From Heterocephalus glaber (taxonomy: Eukaryota; Chordata; Mammalia; Rodentia; Bathyergidae), in contig NW_004624732.1 in assembly GCF_000247695.1 (NCBI RefSeq), forward strand, positions 46,249,862 through 46,313,861: DNA of 64,000 nt. The letters are read 5' to 3'. The notes beneath the pieces are model-generated. The model was not told where the DNA came from and did no database searches. It worked only from the letters and a program-made list of their open reading frames with translations. The translations under genes and the position numbers were made by a program. Numbering within the stretch: the stretch's first letter is position 1; each line of letters begins with the position of its first letter. Of this stretch, positions 1-11,875 are shown piece by piece.

Positions 1-28
1 TCAACTACAAAGAATTGCTTATGCTTTT

Positions 29-113
29 TTGGGGGGTGGGGGGGTACTGGGGATCAAACTTGGGTCCTTGAGCTTACGCAGCAGGCGGCGAAACCCCTGA
101 GCTAAATCCCCAG
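29..113 (-). mobile_element. ID SINE, antisense, G/C-rich tail
   Basis: This is a tRNA-derived ID SINE in reverse orientation. On the minus strand it carries the Pol III box A core (tagctcagggg-like) and a box B core (gatccccagt-like). An exact 13-bp direct repeat, tgcttatgctttt, lies at 16-28 and 114-126 and marks the target-site duplication, so the element is complete. The tail, which should be poly(A), instead reads as a C/A run (a G run on the plus strand, about 31-44). IDs are non-autonomous and rely on L1 machinery. Confidence 0.9.
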
Positions 114-126
114 TGCTTATGCTTTT

Positions 127-3100
127 CAAGTGAATTTTATTCTGATATTGGATAGCTCCTTTGTCCCATGGAGATAGCATATGTGCTAAGCTCACTTATT
201 AAAAAAAAAAAAGATAAAATACATAAGAAATCACTGAAGAAATTTATCTGCCTTTGTCACCAACTAGCTTGGGTCCTTGTGCTAGTAGAAATGGAAATTA
301 AACCTGAAACCTGATTTATACAGGAAAAAAGCTTTAATTAGAAAGTTAGAAGGAAGATAGAAAAGGACACCAGCTTAGGTAGCAAAAAGGGGCACACTCT
401 ACTACAGGGCTTCAGCATGGCCCACTGGCAGGGTGAGAGGCCAGCTTTCAAGGATTAGCTGGTGGGCTGAGGTAAGGTTGATCATGCTCTCAGTCCTTGT
501 GTCACAGCTCTGGAATTCTTTTGGTTTAGGGTGGTGTCCTTTCCAGGAAAGCATTATCTCTGCCTGTGACTGTCTTAATCAGGTGGTGCTCTTCCTTTCC
601 TGGGATCCAGGAGATCACAGGTTCAGAACGATGACTACAGATTTCTGGACATAGCTGAGTGTTCCTGAAATTCCCCACCTTCATGTCCTCAATCTTGAAA
701 ATTGTGAGTAATAAATAAATATATAAGTAAACAAATAAAATAAATGTCATAAATCTTATTTTGGTTAGAGAAACATTCCCTAAGTAATGAAAATACCTAT
801 ACATAGAACTGAGGGGTGATTTGACCCAAAGTATTAAAGTAACAACTGATACACAATGACCAAACTTTCTTCTGCTTTTATTTACCTATTGGGCATAAGT
901 AGGTCAGTTAAAGAGTCATGGTTTATAGCAAAAATGGCTATTATGTCCCTGACTGTCTCAAATAAAAACAAAAATCATGATTTCAATGAGTAGTAAGGGC
1001 CCAGGATTTGGCCTTTTCTATATCCCTATGGTACTTGACTATGTATGTCACCACTGTGTTACCTGGGAATTACAGATATAAATGTGAACCTTAGTAAAAT
1101 CATTAATAAATGGAAAAAGAAAGTATGTTAGCTTAAAATCTGTATATATATATGAATAAACAAGCTACCTTTGTGGATAACTATTAATAAATATATAGTA
1201 AGTCTATATCAAAACAATTTTAATAAATTTTTCATATCCAAACAGAAAGTGTCTCAAGCTTGATCTTGGCTAATCCGTAATAGTATTTGATACCTTTGCA
1301 CAATGAAGAATCCTAGTCTAAAGCTTCCAAGTTGGAATTTTTTTTAACAAGGCACAAAAATTTATGCCTTAACATTCACTTTCTGTGTATCATTATGAGG
1401 AAGCTTGAGAAATGCTTCTTTGAATAGTTGAATTATATTTGTTGAGTATCATAGTTTATGATATCAATCTAACCATATTCACCACTTACATACACTTTGT
1501 ACTTTAAAAATAGTAAAATCCATTCCTTTGAGTACAGTTGCTTATTTTGTGTCTAACTGGGCGTGGACAAATGCCTATGTGTAGCCAAGTGAGACCGTTT
1601 AAACTGCAGGGAGATGACCCTAGGTGAGCTTCAGAATACTTCAAGGGACAGCAGGGTATGTCACTATTTGTTTTAGTACAAAATAACTCGAGCATGAAAA
1701 AAAATTATCATGTGTGGGGCAGAGATACTCATCATTTTGTCCCTAGTAACGTCAAACTCATGGTAATGGTCAAAACTTTTCTCTTTTTTTAAATTAAATA
1801 AAGGGGATTTTTGAAGTATAATATTATGAGGACAGAGCTTAGAAAATACGTCTTTAATGAGGCCTGGGAATAATTATGTTTTCCCACTGGCAACCCAACT
1901 CTTAAGCTCCAGTAGACGTCTAATTTCTATGTCTTCCCACATCTCAAACTCTTTTGAAATCACTTGATTTTCCCCTATACCCAGAGGTTTCTTGCTGGGC
2001 TAATGAAGAAGCATGTGGTAAGATCGGGAGTAGTTAAACAGGATTGTTCCTGCTGCTTATCTCGTTGCCAACTCACCTGCTAGACTCTTGGAAGTTATAG
2101 CTCACGGAATCCTGGAACTGGGCACACTGGATCAGACAAGTGAGCTCTCCAGACCCAGAAGTCACATGCCAGTGCTCTCTCAGACCAAAGGTCTACTAAG
2201 CTCCTGGAATAATAAGGCTGAGTATGTTAAATAGCTTCAGAAAAATGCAAATCTTCCTTTCAGTTTGAATGAGTCCTGTCACTTTTTTGTAACACCTGGC
2301 ACTCAAATATTTAAATTACAACTTCAACTTTAATTTGAAGGTACTAACAATAAACCCCTTTTGTTTCCATAGTACTCTAAGCCTGACTTTTCTTTAATTT
2401 TCTAAAAATGCAGACTTAGGAGATGAAATTAGCAATGCAAGGTGAACCTAGTGTGAATTTTACTGAAGATTATGCAAATGCAGGATATTATAATTCTATC
2501 ACAATGTCATTACATGCGTCTACTTAGACACACATTTTCTGCTATGTTTAAGTTAAACAAAACACTAAATGACTATGTAGTATGACATCTCATTAATATG
2601 TTTCCATTCACATCTGTGCCTTTAGTATAAAAAAATCCACTGCTTCAGTGATAAGATATTAGGTCCTTTAATTAGAAACAAATGACAAATCACGGTTAAC
2701 CCCATGTGATGCTTTCTAAAACTTCCATCCAATATTCCTCTTAAAACATTATTAAACACAAGTTCCCCAGATCTACTTCCTAGAAAGTGCCATTTAACAA
2801 AACCCAGGCAGGATGTTAATACTGGGGCCGAATTACAGGTTGCCAAAGCATTTCCTGTGAGGGGATTGACAGGGGATCATTTTGTTATGGGGCCACCTCC
2901 AGTGTGTTGTGACAACCACTCATTACACCTCTAAGCAGAGCACTCAGCTGTAGGTTTCTACAAGATGCAAATAGCTCCAAATGGGTTCAATTTAGAGCGA
3001 GTGGATAATGTATCACTCACTTCTTTAAGGTAGAAGCTTTTAATTTCCCAAGAACAGAGATGAGAAGAACATTTCAGTTTCTAGAAATAAAAATTTAGTT

Positions 3101-4119
3101 AACCAAGTATGCCTAAGAAATTGAGGCACAAGAGCAATATTTGTTGTATTATAAATGAAAACACTTCACCTGCCTTCTTTCTCCTTGGCCCGCAACAAAA
3201 CACCAAGTGGTCAAGTGAGCATCACCTCTCAATAAATATAATTATCCACTTAACAGCTCAGTGTCAAAAACTAGTAACCTCTTAAGTGATGGTAGGTTTT
3301 TCTCTTACAAAAGGAACTGCTTACAAAGCTACTAGAGTTAATTATAATAATACTCAAAAAGTGTTTAAAACACATTTTGATATGGAAAAAAATATCATGA
3401 AAAGCTTTTCACAGTAGGACTTTAATATTTTAGTGCACTAGCTTTTATGTCCCTCTGTGATTTTACTCCCACTGTTCTATTACTGATTTGAGTGAGTGTT
3501 GCTAACAATGGAATACAGCAGTCTCTACTAAGAGCTATTTAGAAGAGAGGTATGCTGATGCAGATTGGGCAAATTCAATAAGCCATTTAAGATTCCTGTG
3601 TTTAACAAAGCCACAAGAGACGCCAGCAAGCTACAAAATATGCCCATGTGAAAAGATGGTTGTTTTCTGCTATGAGTATATTAGTGAGCAGAACGCTCTT
3701 TGGTACAACTCACCAATACCACTCTGGCTGTGACCACTGAAGTCCTCTGTTGTTAACATCCTTTTGCTTTGGGCCCTTTACTAAGAAATTAATTATCCAC
3801 TGGAAATACACTGAGATGTGCCTATACTAGACCTGTACAAAAATAATAATCAATATATCTGAAAAGATTTGAACTGAAAGTAGAGAACTGTTTTTGAAAT
3901 ATACCAGGAATACAAAACAGTCACAGAAGTAAAATTTGTCATCCACTTTTCTAAAATTAAACTTTAAAAATATTTTCCAGAAGAAATTATAAATTACACA
4001 TGTCACTAGAGATGCCGTAGACATTATATATATGACAGACATTGCATACAATAGAAATCATATAAATGAGAGCAATTTTATATAAAAGAAATTATATGTA
4101 TAATAGAAAAATATATATG
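127..4119. other. AT-rich DNA, no gene recognised
   Basis: I see no gene here and no repeat I can name with confidence. Every open frame is short (under about 95 codons) and shows no family motif. The stretch at about 290-690 has a somewhat higher GC content and a patchy LTR-like look (polyadenylation-like signals, many small purine runs), but I could not match it to a family. The block at 2840-3300 is relatively free of simple repeats and may be unique sequence. Confidence 0.5.
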
Positions 4120-4765
4120 ATGAGATTGGAGGCCTCTAAGAAATGCCCCAATATATGACACATTGATATGTGGAGTACTTTGACACTTTGATCAGAAAGA
4201 CACTAAGAAGATTTCACAAGCAAGGAGTTCTCTGACTTTCTCCAGCCCTTCTTCCCCCTGCTCCAGTGTCTTCCCCGAAGCAGCCATAGAAACTAGAATT
4301 TGTCTTTGTCAAAGTGGGTTATAAAATCTAGAACACTAAAGTCAGCCACAGGACCTGAAAATATCACACAAATCTTCTACCTTTCTGTGTAAGAAATGGT
4401 CATACAGAAATTCTCTAACGCCGTATAATAGAATGGGACAAGACTTTCTTTTCAGAAGAGACCCAGCCCCATACCATGGAGAAAGGAGTGCCATGTATAG
4501 AGGCCAAGAGTCGTCTGCATAGTCTTCTGACATTTCCTTTTCAGTCCACCGCCATAAGGTCTTTAGTGATAACAAAGGTCTGACGGTAATTGGTCTCTTC
4601 TTGCCAAATCACATTTCTACATGGCCATCTACTCTTCATGGAGGCTCAGCATAAACTTAGACAATTTTCTCAGGTTCTTTGGGTCTTCATTTTGAGGGTC
4701 CCAAGTCATGCACCATTTTGATTTAATAAATCTGTTATGCTTTTTTTCTTGTTACACTGCCCTTT
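4120..4765 (+). mobile_element. possible endogenous-retrovirus LTR, degraded
   Basis: This block has the composition of an old LTR: a moderately GC-rich body, an aataaa signal near 4725, and a following T-rich stretch (gttatgctttttttcttgtta) of the kind found in the R-U5 part of mammalian ERV LTRs. No TG...CA boundary with a target duplication could be found and no internal retroviral sequence flanks it. The family is not assigned. It could be unique sequence with chance resemblance. Confidence 0.3.
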
Positions 4766-5059
4766 GCTATAGAGAGATAAAAAATAACTTATGATAGATA
4801 AAAAAACTGTATTACTCTTACTTTCAGAAGTGTTTGTGAAATTTCTGAGCAATGATTTTAAAGGTAGGAGTTTCCATTTCTTGAAGGAGGCTTCTTTCTT
4901 ACAGGTTGGAATGGGAACTTAAAGGCTGGAGCTCTAGCAGTCATCTTGGATAAGGAGCATAAAAGCTTTTGATAATGAGAACTAAATTCTAATACATGTA
5001 TATATGGAATTCTCTTAAATGTGAAAGATGTTTATATGATATATATATTATAAATATAT

Positions 5060-5290
5060 ATGAAACTCTTGCTCAGATTTTAGGAGATGTGTTTAAGAAA
5101 ACTCATAGCAGCAATTTTGTAACAGCAAAATTCAGAGTGTGGAGAATAGCATAATAGATAACTTGATTCATACATTAGAATATTTCATGCACCAACATAT
5201 ATGAATTGCTAAATATAATATAAAACCAACAGAGATAGCAGAAGAATACATCCAATATTATCTTGTTTATTTAAAGTTCAAAATAAAAGA
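5060..5290 (+). mobile_element. L1M-type LINE fragment, sense
   Basis: The text 'tcatagcagcaattttgtaacagcaaaattc' (split here as tcatagcagcaattttg and taacagcaaaattc) followed by a worn 'gaatagcataatagataac' and 'tacattagaatatt' follows the order of the ancient L1 ORF2 3' end and 3' UTR, where the consensus describes spontaneous runs such as catagcagcattg. It is highly diverged and has no open frame. It is a relic with no coding capacity. Confidence 0.5.
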
Positions 5291-5379
5291 CAAAAGGATG
5301 AACATATTTCCACTTCTGCCCATGAATTATTATTAGGGATAAGAATTGGCATTCCAACATTAAAAAATAAATAAACCCA

Positions 5380-5445
5380 GAAATATGAGGCCAAGCTATG
5401 GACAGCTTCGGGCTCATTCCCCAGCATCAGAAACAAATAAACAAA
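5380..5445 (-). mobile_element. possible worn ID-type SINE fragment
   Basis: The segment ending in ctcattccccagcatcag resembles the box-B end of an ID or dID unit, with an A-rich tail (aaacaaataaacaaaaac) beside it. The box-A half is not convincing and no target duplication is visible. Confidence 0.25.
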
Positions 5446-5518
5446 AACAAAAGATGTAAAATATATGGAACTGTTTTCAGATATCTGACAACAGGATGCA
5501 GAGAACTGTGTGATTACT

Positions 5519-5537
5519 GAAAGAAAGAAAGAAAGAA
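5519..5537 (+). repeat. (GAAA)n microsatellite
   Basis: Four to five uninterrupted GAAA units are visible. The adjoining 5590-5700 stretch is also purine-rich. Confidence 0.85.
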
Positions 5538-6509
5538 TACTTGAACCACACAATTGCGCTGCATACCACTAGAATTCAATTTCCAGACCACATCATAGGG
5601 AAGAAAGAGGGGGAAAGAAAGAGTCTGAGGCATTCATTGAGGTGAGAAAACAGATTAAAGAATTCAGGAAAGATAAGGGAAGAAGAGTTGGGGACAATAT
5701 TGAAATGATGGAACTAAAGATAAGCAAAGTTCCCCAGATTTTTGGAAAGGATGACTGGATGCCTTTGTCTATGCACTGACTTGGTCATGCATGACATAAC
5801 CCCATCAAATGGGGGTAGGCTTAATGATTTCAGGCAGCCACCAAAAACTAGGTATAGAAGAAGATATCACTGGCCAGAATAATGTCATTTTTAAAAAAAG
5901 TAAACACAGATTAAAATTTTCAAAGCAACTTCCATTCACAGCTAAAGTGTCCTCAGGCTAAATTTTACATTGCTTTTTCCTTAACAAATCTTACAAAAAC
6001 AATCTTCAAAAGGGTCAAATTGGCTTACTTCATGGCTTAATTGCAGCCCAGAATAAAGTTTAACACTGATTAAAAGAATATTATGCAAACTTTAGCATTC
6101 AAAATTAAATTTCTGTATATTCAAACTATAAAATATAGTACTAGGCATATGAAAACACAAAAGCAATCAATTCATGGAAACAGACCCAGAGGTTAGAGAG
6201 AGAGAGAAAAAATTAGGAGACAGAAGTTTTAAAACAACTTTCATAAATATCATAATAAGATGCTAAGGCTACTATGAATACAAGAAGAAAAGAGAATAGA
6301 GATATAAAATATTTAACTGGACTTTTAGAGATAAGAATAAGTATATAAAATGGAAAATGTATTCTATTTAATGGGAGATTAAATACTACAGATGGAAAGA
6401 AAAGCAAATCTGGCCTTAAGCATATAGTTTTAGAAAATTTTCAAGATGAAGCACAGTGAAAAAAAATAAACATAAAAAATAAAAGAGCACCTGTGATCTG
6501 TGGAACTAT

Positions 6510-6680
6510 ATTGATTTTCTGTTGGCATTCTTCAAATTACCATAAATTTAGTGAATTAAACAACTCAAATGTACTGTTGTACAATTCTATGGGTTAGAAG
6601 TGCTACATATGACTCCTTGGGTGGCAATCAAGTCAGAACTGCATTTCTTCTGAAAGCCTTGTGGTAGAATCCCTTGGGGT
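6510..6680 (-). mobile_element. MLT1-like MaLR LTR fragment, antisense
   Basis: The order gattttctgttggcattc, then aaattaccataaatttagtg, then gaattaaacaac and tctatgggttagaagt follows the antisense MLT1-type LTR consensus (gctgccataacaaa, actgggtggcttaaac, tctggaggctagaag). It is truncated on the right, where a T-rich run and the compound microsatellite/B1 begin. It is an old non-coding relic of an ERVL-MaLR element. Confidence 0.6.
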
Positions 6681-6766
6681 TTTTTTTGTTGTTGTTATTT
6701 TTTCACCTTTTCCCATTTCTAAAATCCACCCCCTTTCTTTTTTGAAAGATGACTTGTTTTGACTAC

Positions 6767-6807
6767 TTTTGTTGCTGTTGTTGTTGTTGCTGTTGTTGTT
6801 TGGGAGG

Positions 6808-6874
<67 letters not shown>
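6767..6874 (+). repeat. compound microsatellite (TTG)n-(TC)n-(CA)n
   Basis: A (TTG)n-like run (6767-6800) is followed by a near-perfect (TC)n run (about 6808-6832) and a (CA)n run (about 6833-6874). It sits exactly at the tail side of the antisense B1 that begins at about 6875, so it probably grew from that element's A-rich tail. The open frames read through it (poly-Cys, Leu-Ser and His-Thr) are artefacts of the repeat. Confidence 0.95.
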
Positions 6875-6877
<3 letters not shown>

Positions 6878-6981
6878 AAAATGTCTCACTATGTAGTCCA
6901 GATTTTGCTCCAACTGCTAATGATCCTCATGCTTCAGCCTTCAGAGTGGTGGGATAACAGGTGTGCACCACTACACTTGGC
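6875..6981 (-). mobile_element. B1 SINE, antisense
   Basis: The sequence runs tgtctcactatgtagtcca, then cttcagccttcagagtgg, then gggataacaggtgtgcacca to the 5' end cacttggc. This is the reverse complement of a 7SL-derived B1 (...cctgtaatcccagcac...). It is moderately diverged and seems to lack part of the central duplicated unit. Its tail position is occupied by the compound microsatellite. Confidence 0.85.
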
Positions 6982-7334
6982 TTTTCCTTCCATTTTTAAG
7001 TCAACAATAATGACCCAATGTCACATTTTGCAATCACATCATTGAGGTCTTTTTCTCATATAAACTAACCTATAAGACTTGGTCTTGGGTTTCAAGGCAT
7101 TATGAAAACCATAGGGACCAACATAAAGTCATCTAATATATGTATAGTTGGATTACCAGAAGGAGGATTAGGAGACAAAAAAGATATTTGATGAAATATT
7201 ACCCCAAATATGATAAAAATTATAAATCCACTAATTCAAGAGTCTCATAAAAAGTAAGATAAAAAATTACCCAAAGACACATCAAAATCAAAATTTCTAA
7301 ATATCAGTGATGAGGAGAAAAATCTCAAGGGCTC

Positions 7335-8205
7335 TTTAAATACTCTAGATATTAGTACTTTATCTGAGGAGTAGCTGGAAGAATTTTTTCCCATTCTGTA
7401 AGTTGTCTTTTCACTGTTAGTTGTTTCCTTTGCTGTGCAGAAGCTTTTTAATTTCACATGATCCCATATGTTGATTCTTGACATTATTTCTTGTGCAACA
7501 AGGATTTTGTTCAGAAAGTCTTTGTTTACACCTATGTCTTCAAGAGTTTTACCTATTCTTTGCCTTCTAGAAGATTGTTTCTGTGCTAATGTTTAGATCT
7601 TTGATCCATTTTGATTTTAGTTTAGCACATGACAAGAGATATGGGTCTAGGTTCAACCTTTGGCATGTGGATAGCCAGTTTTCCAGCACCATTTCTGTTA
7701 CCTTTCCTCCAAGAAAGGGATTTAGCCCCTTTGTCAAAAATAAGATCGCTGAATGTGTCTATAGTTGTTTCTGTGTCTTCTATTCTGTTTCATTGATCCA
7801 GGAATTTGTTTTCTGACAATACCATGCTGTTTTTATCACTATAGCTTTGTAATATAACTTGAACTCCAGTAATGTGATGCCCCCTGCCTTGCATTTGTTG
7901 TCCAGAATTGCATTTGCTATTCTAGGGTCTTTTCTGATTCCATATGCACTTTAGGACTGCATTCTCCAGTTTTATAAGAAATGTTAGTGGTGTTTTATCT
8001 GGAATTGCATTAAATCAAATAAGAGTTTTGAAAATATGGACATTTTGATTATATTGGTTCAAAGGAACAGTAAATATATTTCCATTTTCTGATATTCTTT
8101 TCAATCTCCTTTTTCAGAGTACTGTAATTTTAATTTTAGAGGTTTTTTCCTTCCTTGGTTAGGTTAATTCTTAAGTATTTCATTTTACTTGATGCTATTT
8201 TTTTC
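7335..8205 (-). mobile_element. L1 LINE, C-terminal ORF2 region, antisense
   Basis: On the minus strand a broken frame contains the L1 ORF2 C-terminal signature 'LKSFCTAKETT' (about 7410-7460), preceded by a degraded match to the region that normally reads ...IKTINKWDYIKLKS. The plus-strand text tgtgcagaagctttttaatt and atccattttgattttagttt is the classic antisense view. Stops and frameshifts interrupt it throughout, so it is not functional. The 3' UTR side is missing, so it is a rearranged fragment. Confidence 0.9.
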
Positions 8206-8299
8206 TTGCTACTGGGGATTGAAAGAAAACAAGCACAAACAGTTTTGTCTGAAACTGTTTGGTTAATGATACACTTATAGAGTCAGTAACATCTTTAAA

Positions 8300-9560
8300 T
8301 ATGGAGTGGGAGGGAGATTGGAAGTAGAAAATTGTCAGCCTAGAATTCTGCACTACGTAAACTCTCTCAAAAGTGACAAAGTGACACCTCTTCCAAACAG
8401 AAAATTTACCACCAGCCAAATGAACTACAGAAATATTAATGGGAATTCTCCAGGCAAAATGAAGATAATGCCAGATGGAAATCTAGATCTATAGAAAGAA
8501 ATGGAGTCCACTATTCATGACACCGAGGTGGGAAACTCACACACAAAAAATTCCTAATTTTAATCTCTGTGAATGATAACTGACTTTTTAAACAAAAACA
8601 ATAATGAAATACTTTGGATTTTATACTAGGTAGACATAAAGTACATGATAAAAAAGCACAAAAAATAGAAGAAAGAAATCTGTTGAAAGTTCTTACACTC
8701 TATATGAAGCGGTATGATGATAGCTATAATAAAATATAATAAATTACAAAGTTATCTTGACAAATCTGTATAAGCCACTAAAGCCATGAAAAGAAAAGAA
8801 ATACAGATAATCTTCCTATATCAACAAGATAATCAATTCAAAGTGAAATAAAATATTTTAAGTTGAAATAACAATACAAATAAAGGAATGAAATTTAAAG
8901 ATTAAAGAAAAATATTGCACTGAAGTATATAAAACTATACAAAGACACAAATGAAAGGTAAAGGTATATATATTCACTAAAAGTTTGGAAAATATATTTC
9001 CTCACTAAAAATAGATGAATAAGCTACAATAATAAAGAGAAAAAATCTTCAAAGAAAAATGTAAAGGGGGATTTACTAAAATAAAACTCATGTTAATTTA
9101 ACAGAAAGGTATAACTATCTTACAGGTGTATGCAACTAATATCAGACTAGAAAACATATGCAGAAATTGATAGAAGGGATAAAAGAAATATATTAAAATT
9201 ATATTTTAGGAATAATATTCTTTTCCTATACATTACCAAAATAGTTACAGATCAAGTTATGATAGAGAAATCTTACATGAGTCAATCTGACCTGTTTAAC
9301 AGTTGAGAACATTTACCCTATAAACACCAGAATACATACCATTTTTAAGTAAACACAAAATATTGACAGATAAACCATATTCTAGACCATACAGCAAAGC
9401 ACACAATGTGTGCTCCTTGACCACACCAAAAACAATGAAACAAAACATCTTGAAATCAATAAAAGAAAATTATTGTGCTGAAACAAAAATATTTAGTAAT
9501 TGTATGAAATACCACTAAGGAACCTAATAAACTGTCTATCAAATAATTAATTGAAAGGGA
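8300..9560 (+). mobile_element. ancient L1M 3' region, sense
   Basis: A run of landmarks appears in the order of old L1M 3' ends: cctagaattctgcac, the stretch ccagatggaaatctagatct, gataactgactttttaaac, caaaaacaataatgaaata and ctctatatgaagcggtatgatga. It is heavily diverged and A-rich with no frame. The left junction with the antisense L1 at about 8205 shows that two separate L1 pieces abut head to head. Confidence 0.65.
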
Positions 9561-9591
9561 AATGAAGTTATAATTTAAAACAACAGAATAT

Positions 9592-9985
9592 ATCAAAATG
9601 TGGCAGATACAGTAAGACTGGGTTATCTTACTAACGTTGCCATAATGGCTGCCTTAGAGAATGGAAATTTATTTTCTCAGAGATTTGAAGACAAGAAGTT
9701 TGATCTGGAGTTCTATGCAAGTTTGCTTTCTTCTGATATCGCTCTCCTTAACTTGCAGATGGCTGACTTAATCTTCATTTTATCTTCTCTCTGTGTATCC
9801 TAATTTCTCTGTATCCTATTTTCCAGTTCTTATGTGGACTCCAGTCATATTAGATTAGGGCCCATCTGTAAGACCTCATTTTACCTTAGTTTCAACTTTA
9901 AAGACATTATCTCCAAGTACTGTTATGTTCTTAGGAACAGGAGGTTAGAAAATCAACATATGAATTCAGGAAGGAAGCAGACACA
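9592..9985 (-). mobile_element. MLT1-like MaLR LTR, antisense
   Basis: The segment begins near gttgccataatggctgcctt and tttattttctcagag, and ends with gattagggcccatctgtaag, gacctcattttaccttag, gacattatctccaagtac and aaaatcaacatatgaattc. These follow the antisense MLT1-type LTR consensus across its length. No coding sequence and no clear target duplication are visible. It is an old solo LTR or LTR fragment. Confidence 0.75.
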
Positions 9986-10459
9986 AGTCAGCTCAAAATA
10001 TAATGTTTATATAAAAAAGTAAACCGTAATCTTCAAACAAAGGAAACAAAAGTAAAAGCAAACATATGCGAATACAACCAACTAAAAATTTTCAGCACAG
10101 CAAAGGAAACAATCAACAGAGAGCAGAGACAACTACAGAATGAAAGATCATATTTGCAAACTATACACCTGACCATCACTCTGAAACATCACTTAACTCT
10201 AGACAGAAGGAATATTATAAAAAGGAGTAAAGATAACAGGTACTCTCAAGGACATGGATAAAAGAGGACGCTTGTACACTGCTAAGGTTTATGTACATTA
10301 GCACAGCCATTGTAGAAAGCAGTATAGAGGTTCCCTAGAAACGTAAAAATATAAGTACCGTAAGATCCATCTACACGATTTCTATGTGTATAACCAGAGG
10401 AAATGCAATCAGAATGATGAAGAGACTTTGACATTATTGTGACACTATTCAGAATTGAG

Positions 10460-10555
10460 GGCCCGGGATTTAGCTCAGTGGTTCTGCCACCTGCCTCACA
10501 AGCACAAGGTCCAGCGTTTGATCCCTGGTACCAAAAAACAAACAATCAAACAAAT
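10460..10555 (+). mobile_element. ID SINE in L1 3' end
   Basis: It carries box A (tagctcagtgg) and box B (gtttgatccctgg), then an A-rich tail (accaaaaaacaaacaatc). An exact 9-bp duplication, agaattgag, lies at 10451-10459 and 10556-10564. The host sequence is an L1 3' end, so this insertion is younger than that L1. Confidence 0.95.
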
Positions 10556-10829
10556 AGAATTGAGAAGAAAGGGATACAACCTAAGTGCCCATGAAGTAAT
10601 AATGGACAAAAATGTTATATATATATTCCCAGAGGAAAAATGTTTAGTCTTAAAAGCATGAAATATTTTCATTTGTGATAACATGAATGGAACTGAAGAA
10701 CGTTATGTTACGTGAAATAAGTAGCACAGAAAGAGAAGTAGCACGTGATCTCACTCTTGTGAATCTTAAAAAAAAAATCTCACTGGAGTTGAGAGTAGAA
10801 TGGTGGTGACCAGAAACTGGAGTGGTGAT

Positions 10830-10856
10830 GGGGGGGCGGCGGGGGGGGGGGAGCGG
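10830..10856 (+). repeat. G-run with quadruplex potential
   Basis: A nearly pure G tract interrupted by two C bases. Four or more runs of three or more G make it a candidate G-quadruplex on the plus strand. It occupies the position of the G-rich tract common in L1 3' UTRs. Confidence 0.8.
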
Positions 10857-11160
10857 TGAGGAAAGGTTGACCAGTTGGTACAGAATCACCAGGAGGTAGC
10901 AGCAAGAGGTGATCGCATGCTGTTGCACAGTAAGGTAACTGTAAATAACAATTATATACAATGTATCTCAGAAAAGGTGGAAAAATTATGAAAGTTTTCA
11001 CCACAAAGAAAAGATAAATATTAGAGGAATAGATATGTTGGATAGACCTTATTTAAATATTATACAATGTACACATGTATGTAAATACCACATGGTATCC
11101 TTTTAATATATAAAGTTTACATTTGCATGCATCATTTCAAACACACTTAACTTTTGGAGG

Positions 11161-11308
11161 GGATTTTTTTTGAGATGGGTCTCATTATGTAGTTCAGACT
11201 GACTTTGAGCTCACTATGTAGTGGAGGGTGGCCTTGAACTGGTGGTGACCCTCCTACCTCAGTCTCCCGAATACTGGGATTACAGGCATGCACAACCATA
11301 CCTGGCAC
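11161..11308 (-). mobile_element. B1 SINE with internal duplication, antisense
   Basis: The reverse complement of a full-length B1 is visible: T-rich tail, gagatgggtctcattatgta, two similar copies of the tgtagt...ctttgagc / tgtagt...ccttgaac unit, then cctacctcagtctcccgaat and actgggattacaggcatgca. The paired unit corresponds to the rodent 29-bp B1 duplication. It is moderately diverged. Confidence 0.9.
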
Positions 11309-11342
11309 ATTTAACTTTAAGCAGTTTAAACATCATCATTTT

Positions 11343-11553
11343 GCTGAGTGTAATCTAGCTACTCTGGATGCTGAGGTAGTAGGATTGCATATTTGAGGCA
11401 AGCCTAGGAAACTTAGAGAGTCTCTGGCACTAAAAAAGAAAAGCAAAGGAAAAAAAGGAGAGGAGGTGTAGGGTGGAGTGGGAAGAGAAGAGAAGGGGAA
11501 AAAAAGCATGTTGGAGATCCTGAATGAAATCTCCAGTACTGAGAAAAAAAGTT
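11343..11553 (+). mobile_element. B1-dID composite SINE, old
   Basis: The left part is a worn B1 monomer (ctactctggatgctgaggta, gaggcaagcctaggaaac, gtctctggcac). A purine-rich linker follows, then a shortened ID half that ends gaaatctccagtactgag. This order, 7SL-derived part then deleted ID part, is the B1-dID composite known from several rodent families. It is clearly older than the simple IDs here. Confidence 0.65.
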
Positions 11554-11694
11554 ATTTAACAAATGTATCCCTAGTTTTTCATACTGTGGTACAGAATTGT
11601 ATCCAATTGACTGTTACCCATTAATTTGAAGGAAAATTATTTATTTGTTCATTTAAAATGTTTACAATTCATTCATTTACAATTACTTTAAAAT

Positions 11695-11875
11695 ATATTA
11701 GTTTTATTGAAAAATATAGGCTGTGAAATGTCTAGGTTGAGCCAATTAACCTATGCATTATCTCACATATTTTAGTTTTTAGTGAGAACACTTAAAGTCT
11801 TAGCAATTTTCATGAATGCTAGTTACTATTAGTAACTATAGCCACAATGTTGCACTCACACGGCTCTTTACTGAC
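11695..11875 (-). mobile_element. L1 3' UTR fragment, antisense
   Basis: The series gagccaattaacctatgca, agtgagaacacttaaagtct and ctattagtaactatagccac, then atgttgcac, follows the antisense L1 3' UTR consensus (ccatcacctcacatag, ggtgagaacacttaag, ttaactatagtcaccatg). It is a non-coding relic. Confidence 0.7.

Larger units (their letters stand above)
10075..11130 (+). mobile_element. L1 LINE 3' end, sense (split by an ID)
   Basis: The plus strand starts with cagcaaaggaaacaatcaac (ORF2 C-terminal region). It continues through aacatgaatggaactgaaga, aagtagcacagaaagagaag and tgatctcactcttgtgaatc, and ends in 3' UTR text such as gtttcaccacaaagaaaa (seen as ttttcaccacaaag) and acacatgtatgtaaatacca. 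Frameshifts and stops abound. An ID SINE is inserted at 10460-10555. A G-rich run (10830-10856) lies in the position of the G-rich tract common in L1 3' UTRs. Confidence 0.88.

Noticed and set aside
6633..7045. Short frames encoding poly-Cys, Arg-Glu and His-Thr repeats
   Set aside because: They are translations of the TTG, TC and CA microsatellites.
10460..10535. tRNA-like sequence with box A and box B
   Set aside because: All such sequences here are ID SINEs with A-tails and target duplications. None folds as a complete tRNA gene in the way a true tRNA would.
10650..10961. 103-codon minus-strand frame with a proline run
   Set aside because: It is the reverse complement of an L1 3' end and its G-run. 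The proline run comes from the G tract.
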